Assembly (NCBI GenBank): GCA_964356705.1
Contig: CAYHIN010000011.1
Coordinates: 1 to 21,268 of the forward strand
Direction: 5' to 3'
From: CAYHIN01 sp964356705
GTDB lineage: Bacteria > Patescibacteriota > Microgenomatia > CAZETR01 > Amesbacteraceae
DNA length: 21,268 nt
Shown here: piece by piece, positions 13,999 through 20,693 of the stretch
Position numbering within the stretch: the stretch's first letter is position 1
Layout of the letters: each line of letters opens with the position of its first letter
Made by a program: the position numbers and the translations under genes
The notes under the pieces: model-generated
What the model saw: the letters and a program-made list of their open reading frames with translations, nothing else
Told to the model about the DNA's origin: nothing
Databases searched by the model: none

Positions 13999-16317
13999 TG
14001 ATGGATTTGGAGTGGGAGTGGGTTCCGGGGCTTCGCTTGAAATGAAGTCCCAGGTGAGTTTGGCCACAGCCCCCCCGCCGCGATCGTAATATTCCAGTTT
14101 GATCTCATGATCCCCTGCTGTGACGGGAATATTGACTGTGTAAGCGGTGGATGATTGGTCGACCCATTTGTCGAGTATTAGAGTGTTGTCGATATATAAC
14201 CGGATTCCATCGTCTGAAAGCGTGTCAAAACGATATGTTCCGGCTCCAAAAGTGTACTGTTTTGTCCAACGGACAGAAAAATTGTCTGAATTTACTCCTG
14301 GACCGGGGGAACCATTGGCCCAGTCATAATCTATTGGGCCTTCGTTTCTGGTGAGTACGGGAGAACCGGAAAGAGTGACATTGTTAAAATACTGGGTTGC
14401 GAAAGGTGGAGTCTCTTTAAGACTGGCCGTGAGAGTAGAGTTGGTGAGAGGAGTGGCGTAGAGGTGCTTTTGGGGACCGCTGTCTGACCAGCTGTCAAAC
14501 TGATAATAAGTGGAACCTATAGCCTGCATACTGGGTACATTGACCTCTCTTTGGAAGCCGACCACACTCTGAATAGTATTTGGAGTCGTCAAAATCTGGG
14601 AGTCGATGATGATTTTTTGACCCCCAGGACTGGTGGAAAAAGTGATATCGACCTTAAGAGGATTTATGAGATTACTCTGGGTCGTCGTTAGGCCATCTGA
14701 GTCGGTGGCTGTGACTCGGACTTCGAACCAAGTATCGGGTGAATTTTCTCCGGTCGTGGGAATCGTAAACTGACCGGTGCGAACACCGACTAAAGGACCT
14801 AAAAAGGGATGAGTGTGGGTGCCGTGATGGAAAATTATCTCGGTCGTGAAAGCTGAATCTGGTAGGTTTGTGCCCGAACTATTTTGGCCTATTGAGGCGT
14901 AATTGATCGTATCCCCTGCTTTGTAAGTCGAGGCGTGAACTGGACTTGTGATATTGAGTGTCGGTGGAGTACCGACTTGGATAATAATTGGGGCGGCTTG
15001 GGCGGAATTGGTGCCATCGGAGACTGTGAGAATTACTGTAAACTTACCTTTTAAGCTGTAAATCTTGGTGGGATTTGCTTGAGTGGAGCTGGATCCGTCG
15101 CCAAAGTTCCAATTGTAAGTTAGAGTAGTACCTTCGGGATCTGAGCTACCAGTGGATGAAAAAAGAACTGTAAGAGGTGGCTGACCGGAGAGTATGTTTG
15201 CAGCTGACCTGGCAGTGGGTGTTTGATTTGCTATGGTACTGGTAGTTCTGTAAAGTCGAGCGGGGAAAATATTTAGATAATACATGGAACCATCTGGGGC
15301 TTGCTTTAGATCAACGGGAGTTCCGGCTGCGCTATCGAATGTCTGGACACCAGTAGAGTTGCCGTTCGCATCCAGCGTCAAAGTATTTATAAAACCTTTG
15401 GCGTAGTCGGCAAAGAAATAACGGTTCTGATATGTCGAGGGGAACATATTGCCGTGATATACGAACCCACCTGTGACTGAGGCGCTGCCACCATTGTGAT
15501 TGTAGACATGAGTAGGATTGGTCATACCGGCTGTCCCACAGGTGCCTTCACATGTGGGCCAACCATAGTTGGCCCCTTTTGAGATGATATCGATTTCTTC
15601 CCAGGTCTGTTCACCGACGTCGCCTACGTAGAGTCGGTCAGATGTGCTATCAAACTGAAAACGAAAAGGATTTCGCAGACCATGTGCCCATATAGTATTT
15701 AGTCTTCCAGCTTGGCCAAAATATGGATTGTCGGACGGCACTGAGCCGTCTTTGTTTATGCGATGAATCTTGCCAAAAGAGTTTGAGAAATTTTGGGCAT
15801 TTGCAGAATATCCGTTGTCCCCTATTGAAAAATAGAGTTTTCCGTCGACGCCAAAGCGGACAGTGCCCCCGGCGTGGTAGACCTGGGTCACATCTGGTGA
15901 CTCATAAAGAATGTTTGGACTACCTGCTGAAGTATCTCCTGTCGCGTCGTAGCGGGCGATGGTACTTCTGGAGGTGTTTGAGGTGTAATAGAAGTAGACA
16001 TAATGATTTGTCGCAAACTGGGGATCAAAGGTTATGCCCAAAAGACCCAGATCGCCTCCGGCCTGACTTACTGGAACGGTTGTAAAGGGAGTGCCTAGGA
16101 GATTGCCGTTTTTGTAAATCAGGACCTTGCCTGTTTGCTCAAGAATAAAAATCCGACCATCGGGGGCAAAGTCAAAGCCTGTAGGATTGGTAAGGCCTGA
16201 GCCGATTATTTGGGTGGTTTGGAAGCCGGCCGGAGGGGCAGCTGAAACAGCAGAAAACTGAAAACTTAAAACAAAAAGAGAGATAAGGACGCTCCAAAAT
16301 GATATATTTTTTTTCAC
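12826..16317 (-). CDS. Secreted PQQ-type sugar dehydrogenase with PKD, PA14 and three tandem C-terminal domains
   Basis: GTG start at 16317 opens a signal peptide (1-27, ending AVSAAPP). Residues 30-358 form a soluble glucose/sorbosone dehydrogenase-type beta-propeller (GSD family): GLTNPTGFDFAPDG (41-54), VYHAGGTVRFGVDGKLYFSIGD (146-167) with H148 as likely catalytic base, HGLRNPFRFQFD (212-223), GDVGEQTWEEID (232-243), GANYGWP (248-254) and GGFVYHG (283-289). Then a PKD domain (about 366-448, YNWNFGDGSS), an Ig-like or carbohydrate-binding stretch (450-635), a PA14 domain (about 638-758, SDDGIRLYID) and three near-identical domains of about 120 residues with TPTPTP linkers. The enzyme would oxidise sugars outside the cell using PQQ; no PQQ synthesis genes are seen here, so the cofactor would be scavenged, or the propeller has another role. 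At 1163 residues it is very large for a CPR protein. No C-terminal anchor. Confidence 0.85.
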   Translation of the reverse strand: MKKNISFWSVLISLFVLSFQFSAVSAAPPAGFQTTQIIGSGLTNPTGFDFAPDGRIFILEQTGKVLIYKNGNLLGTPFTTVPVSQAGGDLGLLGITFDPQFATNHYVYFYYTSNTSRSTIARYDATGDTSAGSPNILYESPDVTQVYHAGGTVRFGVDGKLYFSIGDNGYSANAQNFSNSFGKIHRINKDGSVPSDNPYFGQAGRLNTIWAHGLRNPFRFQFDSTSDRLYVGDVGEQTWEEIDIISKGANYGWPTCEGTCGTAGMTNPTHVYNHNGGSASVTGGFVYHGNMFPSTYQNRYFFADYAKGFINTLTLDANGNSTGVQTFDSAAGTPVDLKQAPDGSMYYLNIFPARLYRTTSTIANQTPTARSAANILSGQPPLTVLFSSTGSSDPEGTTLTYNWNFGDGSSSTQANPTKIYSLKGKFTVILTVSDGTNSAQAAPIIIQVGTPPTLNITSPVHASTYKAGDTINYASIGQNSSGTNLPDSAFTTEIIFHHGTHTHPFLGPLVGVRTGQFTIPTTGENSPDTWFEVRVTATDSDGLTTTQSNLINPLKVDITFSTSPGGQKIIIDSQILTTPNTIQSVVGFQREVNVPSMQAIGSTYYQFDSWSDSGPQKHLYATPLTNSTLTASLKETPPFATQYFNNVTLSGSPVLTRNEGPIDYDWANGSPGPGVNSDNFSVRWTKQYTFGAGTYRFDTLSDDGIRLYIDNTLILDKWVDQSSTAYTVNIPVTAGDHEIKLEYYDRGGGAVAKLTWDFISSEAPEPTPTPNPSGEVITSFTLINSDTDQPIAGFDPVSEGTTLNLSTLPTQNFNIRANTNPATVGSVRFGYDTNTNFGTETNTPYALASDNAGNYNSWTPSAGSHSVTATPYTGSNATGTIGTPLTLNFTVTNSAGPTPTPVPAGQRVTSFTLINANTEQPIAGFDPIPAGSTFNLATLPTQNLNIRANTNPATVGSVRFGYDANANFGTENNAPYAQASDNNGNYNAWTPTVGAHSTTATPYSGSDASGSVGTPLTLNFTVTNTAGPTPTPTPSPTPTPVPTGQSITSFTLINANTEQPIASFDPIPEGATLNLSTLPTTNLNIRANASPDIVGSVRFGLDAVSNFKLENVGPYALAGDDGGNYVSWTPSTGSHTVVATPYSDQSASGTIGTPLVLHFTVTN

Positions 16318-16322
16318 TAAGA

Positions 16323-16330
16323 TGTATATA
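16323..16330 (-). promoter_or_regulatory. -10 region TATATACA of the dehydrogenase gene
   Basis: On the minus strand TATATA or TATACA ends seven or five bases before the GTG start at 16317. No Shine-Dalgarno sequence is present. The region between the terminator and the start is only about 20 bp, so any message starting here is nearly or fully leaderless. Confidence 0.45.
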
Positions 16331-16335
16331 TACTA

Positions 16336-16365
16336 AAAATCCGCTTTTGGGAAGCGGATTTTTTA
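16336..16365. terminator. Bidirectional intrinsic terminator
   Basis: AATCCGCTT (16338-16346), a five-base loop and AAGCGGATT (16352-16360) form a nine-bp stem with T-tracts on both strands. It ends the minus-strand operon that finishes with the SBP gene and separates it from the dehydrogenase gene. Confidence 0.85.
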
Positions 16366-16443
16366 TTGCTACTTGTGGTCCTCAACTGGCACTAAGGTAA
16401 CATGAGTGCTAAATGTCTGTCAATACCCATTTGCTGCGCGGAA

Positions 16444-16473
16444 CTGGATCCTTCACTGCGGTTCAGGATGACA
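16444..16473. repeat. Dispersed 30-bp palindromic repeat, copy 4
   Basis: CTGGATCCTTC, centre ACTGCGG, then TTCAGGATGACA. It starts three bases beyond the stop codon of the SBP gene. Between it and the terminator (16366-16443) I see no gene. Confidence 0.85.
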
Positions 16474-16475
16474 AA

Positions 16476-17825
16476 TTATTTCTTAGTTATAGTGTATGTC
16501 TCGGGGAAGTAGAGGAATACGGCGGGAGACTCGTCTAGCAAGAAGCGCTGGAAGTCGGCATATAGCTTTTTACGCTCGGTCAGGTCGAGAGTCTTTCTGC
16601 CGTCCTCGAGGAGCTTATCAATCCTGGGATTGTTGAACCGACTGAGATTGGTGCCGGTCTGGGTAGAATGCCAGAAGTTGTACTGATCGGGGTCGGTCGG
16701 AATGACTTGGGCGACCAATAAAGCTTCGTATTTGTCTGGGATGTCCTGGTTCACCTTGATATTTACTTTTAGTCCGAGGGCTTCCCAGTCAGTCTTGATC
16801 TGATTTGCGGCCTGCTCATAGATGGGTAAAGTGACGAGATCTATTTCCTCGGGTTGCTTTTCCACTTTGGAAAAAAGGTCTTTGGCGCGCTTGAGGTCGA
16901 AATCGTATTTGCGAATAGTATTATTGAACGCCCAGGATGAGGAAGACAGGGGGCCAATGCTTCTGGCCTGGTACCGGGATTTGTCGATAGCATAATTTAG
17001 GGCGAGACGGAGATTTTTGCCACTGGCTCCTGAAAAAAGATCGCCAGACGTATCGAAAAACAAGACTACGTGACGATCGATGGCGACTTGGTTTGCTACC
17101 TCCAGATTTGGCCAAGAGGCCAAATCTCCCGTTTCACTGACGCTAGAGACGATCTGGACCAAACCTAGCTTGAAGGCGGTTCTAGCCTGGGATTGAGTGG
17201 CGTAAAAATTGTATTTGAGTAAGGGCAGCTTGGAATCTTTTTCGATCGGGGCCAGGATAATTGATTCTACGAAGCTGCCGTTTTTTCGAACAGATCTGAG
17301 CTTGTAGGAACCCACGCCCACGAGACGACTATTTTTTTCGGACTTGAAGAGAGGTCTGGCGACGATACTGGCTAGAGGGGCGAACGGGTTTTGGAGCTTG
17401 ATCTGTAAATGAGTATCATCTCGTATCTCAACTTCGGCGTCTTTGAAGTTGAGACTGATGTCTGAACTCTTTACAGAAGTGCCGTCGTGCCACCTGAGAT
17501 CTGGAGACAGGGTGAAGATATATACTTTGCCACTGTCTGTGGCTTCCCAACTCTGAGCTAGTCCCGGGGCGGGGACGCCGCTCTCACCGATAGTCGTCAA
17601 GCCGATGGACATCTTTTGGAGAACCGTATTTGGCAATTCCTTTTCTGTAAAACGGCCCACAAGTGCAGTAGTTATTGTGGGACGGATGTAAGGCAGTCTG
17701 GCCAGAAGTGGTGGGAGGCCGATGAAACTCGCAATGCCCAGGACTAGGCCCAAAATGATGGCGAGATAATATTTTGTAAACAAGGCAGTCGTAAGTCGGG
17801 CTGCAAAACGAAGTTTTTTGTACAT
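16476..17825 (-). CDS. Membrane-anchored peptide-type ABC transporter substrate-binding protein (SBP family 5)
   Basis: The 449-residue protein has an uncleaved-looking N-terminal membrane segment (about 19-41, YYLAIILGLVLGIASFIGLP) instead of a lipobox cysteine. The family 5 (OppA/DppA) fold is recognisable from ALVGRFTEKELPN, GLAQSWEATDSGKVYIFTLSPDLRWHDGTSVKSSDI (about 88-123), the region LRLALNYAIDKSRY and the C-terminal PDQYNFWHSTQTGTNLSRFNNPRIDKLLEDGRKTLD with AVFLYFPETY. Such proteins bind oligopeptides or other solutes outside the membrane. No permease or ATPase partner genes are near, which is common for CPR. It follows secG by three nt and is transcribed with it. Slightly short for the family (usually 500-600). 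Confidence 0.85.
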   Translation of the reverse strand: MYKKLRFAARLTTALFTKYYLAIILGLVLGIASFIGLPPLLARLPYIRPTITTALVGRFTEKELPNTVLQKMSIGLTTIGESGVPAPGLAQSWEATDSGKVYIFTLSPDLRWHDGTSVKSSDISLNFKDAEVEIRDDTHLQIKLQNPFAPLASIVARPLFKSEKNSRLVGVGSYKLRSVRKNGSFVESIILAPIEKDSKLPLLKYNFYATQSQARTAFKLGLVQIVSSVSETGDLASWPNLEVANQVAIDRHVVLFFDTSGDLFSGASGKNLRLALNYAIDKSRYQARSIGPLSSSSWAFNNTIRKYDFDLKRAKDLFSKVEKQPEEIDLVTLPIYEQAANQIKTDWEALGLKVNIKVNQDIPDKYEALLVAQVIPTDPDQYNFWHSTQTGTNLSRFNNPRIDKLLEDGRKTLDLTERKKLYADFQRFLLDESPAVFLYFPETYTITKK

Positions 17826-17828
17826 GTG

Positions 17829-18038
17829 TTACACGAAATGCCCAAAGAGTGACAGGCAGACAAAGACTATAGCCAGGACTATGGTCGTTTTGAAAACTAG
17901 ACTCTCCACTCCCCTTCTGGAGTGAAATGAGGTGGATTTGAATGAACGGCCCAGGCCTGTGCCTTTGGCTTGAAGTAGGACAAGTCCAGCTAGGGCAACA
18001 CTGACTACTATTTGAGCGATATCAAGAACTGCTTTCAC
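17829..18038 (-). CDS. secG: Preprotein translocase subunit SecG
   Basis: SecG assists the SecYE channel in protein export. The 69-residue protein has two membrane helices (about 4-23 and 49-66) with the typical conserved middle LLQAKGTGLGRSF and a short cytoplasmic loop with a basic patch. The start is GTG 18038. A TATAAT with extended TG lies seven bases before it, so the gene has its own promoter inside the end of the upstream gene. The SBP gene follows after three bases. Confidence 0.93.
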   Translation of the reverse strand: MKAVLDIAQIVVSVALAGLVLLQAKGTGLGRSFKSTSFHSRRGVESLVFKTTIVLAIVFVCLSLFGHFV

Positions 18039-18045
18039 TTGGGTT

Positions 18046-18054
18046 ATTATATCA
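18046..18054 (-). promoter_or_regulatory. Extended -10 promoter TGATATAAT of secG
   Basis: On the minus strand TGATATAAT is followed by AACCCAA and the secG GTG. The TGA of this element is the stop codon of the upstream YvlD-like gene, so stop and promoter share bases. No Shine-Dalgarno sequence is visible. Confidence 0.6.
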
Positions 18055-18462
18055 GTCCTGCAGCAACCAGTATATGAAGTGGAAAGTGAGTGTGAGGACG
18101 AGAGTGGTGATGAGAAAGGCGCCGAAGGCGGTAAAGTAAATGCTGGGGATGATGAGATATTTGAGATCGAGGCCGGGGAAGGTGAAAGCGTGGATCTGAA
18201 GATTTGGGATAAGCCAGGTGACTATATAGAGAGTGGCGAGGTTGGCGAGCCAGCGAAAGACGCCTAGGGTTACAAGATGGATGGGAAGAAGCAAAAGATT
18301 GATGAGTGGCTTGACTATCAGATTGACGCCGGCGATGCCCACTGAGGCCATAAGAAGGGTCTGGATGCCGCCGATGTATGTGACCACTCCGGAAAGAATC
18401 TGAATAGTGACGTAGACACAAGCGAGATTGATTGCTATTGATCTAAGAAGGATTCTTAACAT
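18052..18462 (-). CDS. Phage holin family 4 / YvlD-like membrane protein
   Basis: The 136-residue protein has four membrane helices (about 8-26, 30-50, 53-87, 105-133) and the conserved family segment NLIVKPLINLLLLPIHLVTLGVFRWLAN (47-74). Members are widespread in bacteria, including non-phage contexts; despite the holin name, the function is not established and a link to envelope stress (YvlD of Bacillus) is the best-known hint. It starts four bases after the uvrC stop and probably belongs to the uvrC operon. Confidence 0.88.
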   Translation of the reverse strand: MLRILLRSIAINLACVYVTIQILSGVVTYIGGIQTLLMASVGIAGVNLIVKPLINLLLLPIHLVTLGVFRWLANLATLYIVTWLIPNLQIHAFTFPGLDLKYLIIPSIYFTAFGAFLITTLVLTLTFHFIYWLLQD

Positions 18463-18466
18463 TATT

Positions 18467-19777
18467 TTAGTTTAGCATTTTCTTTTTTCTGTGTTTATGA
18501 TGCAGGCGTCTACTGAAGCGATGGGCTTCGTCGCGAAGACGCATAAGAAGCTTTAAGCCGGGATGATCTTTGGACAACTTGATCTCTTTTTTGTCGGTTG
18601 TGTAGATGATCTCATCGCGTTTGGCAAGGGCGATGACCGTAATATTTCTGGATCCTTCGTTCCACTCAGGATGACTATTCACGACCGACAACTGTGGGAG
18701 TCCCCCGTCGAGGACGATCAAGTCTGGCATGGGCCAGTCGGTCCGCTTGAGTCTACGGGTCAAGACTTCGGCCATCATGTCTACGTCGCTGTTTGATTTT
18801 TTTGATCGAACCGTGAAATGGCGATAGTTGCGGGGGGTGATTTCTCCATCTATGGCCACGACCATGGCTCCAGTGGCTGAATCACCTGCAAGATGGGCGT
18901 TGTCATATAGTTCGATGCGAGATAACGAAAACTTTTCTGGATCCTTCACTGCGTTCAGGATGACAGCCTTTAACGACTCTATAGATTCAGCGCGTTTGTC
19001 TTGGGTGAGATTGGGATTTGAGATATATTCCTCAGGAAGAATGTGAGCTGTTGTGAGCTGGCTGAGGGCTGATAACTGATCTCTAAGCAGGGCGGCTTGT
19101 TCGTAATCTTGGGATTTGGAGGCTGATTGCATCTGATGATCAAGATCTGATCTGACTCGTGAGAAGTTGCCCTGAAGAAGTGATTTGAGTCGCTTGATAT
19201 TATTGCTATATTGTTGAATGGCTATATGGCTAGAAGCTGGACAGGGGTTACATAAACCCAGATGAGAATAAAAACACGGTTTTTTTACCTGCCTACCGGC
19301 AGTCAGGCCGGCTGTGCAGTATGGGGCGATGTGTCTAAATAACTTGAGAACTTTCCGGGCTATCAAGCCGGATAAAAAAGGTCCGGCTACAGCCCGGTTC
19401 GGTTGGTGGTTTATGACTGGCTTGGGGTAAGTCTCTTTGGTGATGTGAATATAGTAAGGAGATTTGTCGTCTTTGGCGGCAATGTTGAAAAAAGGTCTAA
19501 ACTTTTTTATGAGGCTGGACTCGAGCAGCAGAGCTTCGATCTCTGAACCTACTTCGATGTGTTCGATGGAGGCAATATTTTCCACAAGCTGGGCGGTCTT
19601 GGGACCCAGCTGAGTCGGAGGCTGGAAGTAGCTTTTTACTCGGTCGCGGAGGTTTTTGGCTTTGCCTACGTAAATGATCTTATTTTTTTCGTCTTTGTAG
19701 ATGTAGACTCCCGGCTTTGTGGGCAGAGTGACCACAATATGCCAGAGTGGATGTGATGATGATGATACAGGCGCCAT
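18467..19777 (-). CDS. uvrC: UvrC, excinuclease subunit, short form with repeat insertions
   Basis: UvrC makes both cuts in nucleotide excision repair. The 436-residue protein has the GIY-YIG nuclease (18-100: GVYIYKD at 23-29, IIYVGKAKNLRDRV at 34-47, E86 in LLLESSLIKKFRP), a Cys-rich segment (C154, C168, C176, C179), a UVR UvrB-binding helix (about 213-236, DYEQAALLRDQL) and the RNase H-like nuclease (288-425: IELYDNAHLAGDSATGAMVV, LIVLDGGLPQLS, VIALAKRDE, RDEAHRFSRRLHHKHR). The C-terminal helix-hairpin-helix domain is missing, as in other short CPR forms. Three DNA repeats are inserted in frame, giving residues about 157-164, 271-281 and 368-377. The ATG start overlaps the upstream gene by 98 nt; a GTG at 19735 would reduce this to 56. 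Confidence 0.93.
   Translation of the reverse strand: MAPVSSSSHPLWHIVVTLPTKPGVYIYKDEKNKIIYVGKAKNLRDRVKSYFQPPTQLGPKTAQLVENIASIEHIEVGSEIEALLLESSLIKKFRPFFNIAAKDDKSPYYIHITKETYPKPVINHQPNRAVAGPFLSGLIARKVLKLFRHIAPYCTAGLTAGRQVKKPCFYSHLGLCNPCPASSHIAIQQYSNNIKRLKSLLQGNFSRVRSDLDHQMQSASKSQDYEQAALLRDQLSALSQLTTAHILPEEYISNPNLTQDKRAESIESLKAVILNAVKDPEKFSLSRIELYDNAHLAGDSATGAMVVAIDGEITPRNYRHFTVRSKKSNSDVDMMAEVLTRRLKRTDWPMPDLIVLDGGLPQLSVVNSHPEWNEGSRNITVIALAKRDEIIYTTDKKEIKLSKDHPGLKLLMRLRDEAHRFSRRLHHKHRKKKMLN
18648..18676. repeat. Dispersed 29-bp repeat, copy 5, inside uvrC
   Basis: CTGGATCCTTC, centre GTTCCAC, then TCAGGATGACT. Read in the uvrC frame it encodes about SHPEWNEGSR (368-377), lying between the DGG strand and the VIALAK strand of the nuclease domain. 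Confidence 0.85.
18937..18965. repeat. Dispersed 29-bp repeat, copy 6, inside uvrC
   Basis: CTGGATCCTTC, centre ACTGCG, then TTCAGGATGACA. Read in the uvrC frame it encodes about AVILNAVKDPE (271-281), at the linker before the RNase H-like domain. The frame used differs from that of the copy at 18648-18676. Confidence 0.85.
19287..19315. repeat. GC-rich palindromic repeat inside uvrC
   Basis: The stretch contains CTGCCTACCGGCAG and then CAGGCCGGC, close to the CCTGCCTGCCGGCAGG type of dispersed palindrome seen in many environmental genomes. In the uvrC frame it encodes about TAGLTAGRQV, placed between C154 and C168 of the Cys-rich segment. Confidence 0.6.
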
Positions 19778-20693
19778 ACCAGCCGAAAAATAGATAATCT
19801 GGGATATTATAGTGGATCTGCTCTTCTGCTATGGTCAAAGTCAGACTCTTGGGAAGCAATTGGGGAACAAAAATGGTTTTTAGAGGCACGTCTATGACTA
19901 GCGTTTGGTCTGGGTCGAGTCTGGGGATTTGGAGCTCTGCTGTGACCAGAGGAAGATTTTTGGACTCCAGATAGATGGTCTGGGGATCTTGAGAGATGTG
20001 GTTGGGATTTGTGATCTCGAGCTTTAATTTGGTTACGAGTGGGGGAAATAATTGGAGAGGGTATTTTAGACTGATGTCCAATGGTTTGGGTGCGTAACCA
20101 AACTGGGCAATCCCGCCTTTGGTGACCAGACTGTCTGATGCATAGCTGAGATGATGAAAACCAGGGTGTGAGGAAGTACTTATCGAATAAGGTTTTGGCT
20201 CTGAAGTGATAAGAGGACCGTATTCGGATGGTACCAAAAGATTTAGATTGTAGATGTCGTTTGGATCGATGTTTCCGGCCTGAGGTAAAGCGATCTTCCA
20301 CAGACTCGATTCGGACACGGGAGTCGGTAGATCGTAATAGACATCAAAGGTATAGCTCTTTCCTTTGCCCGGAACTGGTCGATTGAACTCAAAGATATAA
20401 AAGAGGGTATCTCCTCCTGAGGGAATCGTCTTGTACTCTAGCTGGCCGCCGTTATCACGGGCGATTATGTTTTCTGGAGTCTCACCGGTTATCTCTAGCT
20501 GGTATGAAGTAGGATATAACTGGGAAAAGCGGTTGGTAAGAGTGATCTTTTTGTGGACCTTTGTCGCCCGATCAAGAGAATAAGTATAGGTGACTTCGTA
20601 TTTGGCAGGAAAATCAAAGCTGCCGTAGGCAGCAGTGCTAAGTGCTAAGTGCAAAGTGCAAAGAATAAATAGCGAGATAACTAGTTTTTTCAC
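19680..20693 (-). CDS. Exported membrane-anchored beta-rich protein, resembling the N-terminal part of CPR transglutaminase-like proteins
   Basis: I chose GTG 20693 because it overlaps the upstream TAG stop (TAGTG) and opens a clean signal peptide (KKLVISLFILCTLHLALSTA); a frame-compatible ATG at 20756 would lie inside the upstream gene. The 337-residue product is almost all beta-type sequence (KYEVTYTYSLDRATKVHKKI, LTNRFSQLYPTSYQLEITG) with a C-terminal membrane segment (about 302-319) and a basic tail ending QRRKK. The N-terminal pattern recalls exported transglutaminase-like proteins of CPR bacteria, but no catalytic Cys-His-Asp core is present. The function is unknown. Its last 98 bases overlap uvrC in another frame. 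The DNA for the signal peptide contains short repeats (CACTTTGCACTTAGCACTTA region, 20636-20665) and a GCTGCC/GGCAGC palindrome. Confidence 0.6.
   Translation of the reverse strand: MKKLVISLFILCTLHLALSTAAYGSFDFPAKYEVTYTYSLDRATKVHKKITLTNRFSQLYPTSYQLEITGETPENIIARDNGGQLEYKTIPSGGDTLFYIFEFNRPVPGKGKSYTFDVYYDLPTPVSESSLWKIALPQAGNIDPNDIYNLNLLVPSEYGPLITSEPKPYSISTSSHPGFHHLSYASDSLVTKGGIAQFGYAPKPLDISLKYPLQLFPPLVTKLKLEITNPNHISQDPQTIYLESKNLPLVTAELQIPRLDPDQTLVIDVPLKTIFVPQLLPKSLTLTIAEEQIHYNIPDYLFFGWYGACIIIITSTLAYCGHSAHKAGSLHLQRRKK

Noticed and set aside
18052..18421. A 124-codon minus-strand frame rich in His, Arg, Ser and Pro overlapping the YvlD-like gene.
   Set aside because: It is a shifted reading of a clear four-helix membrane protein gene.
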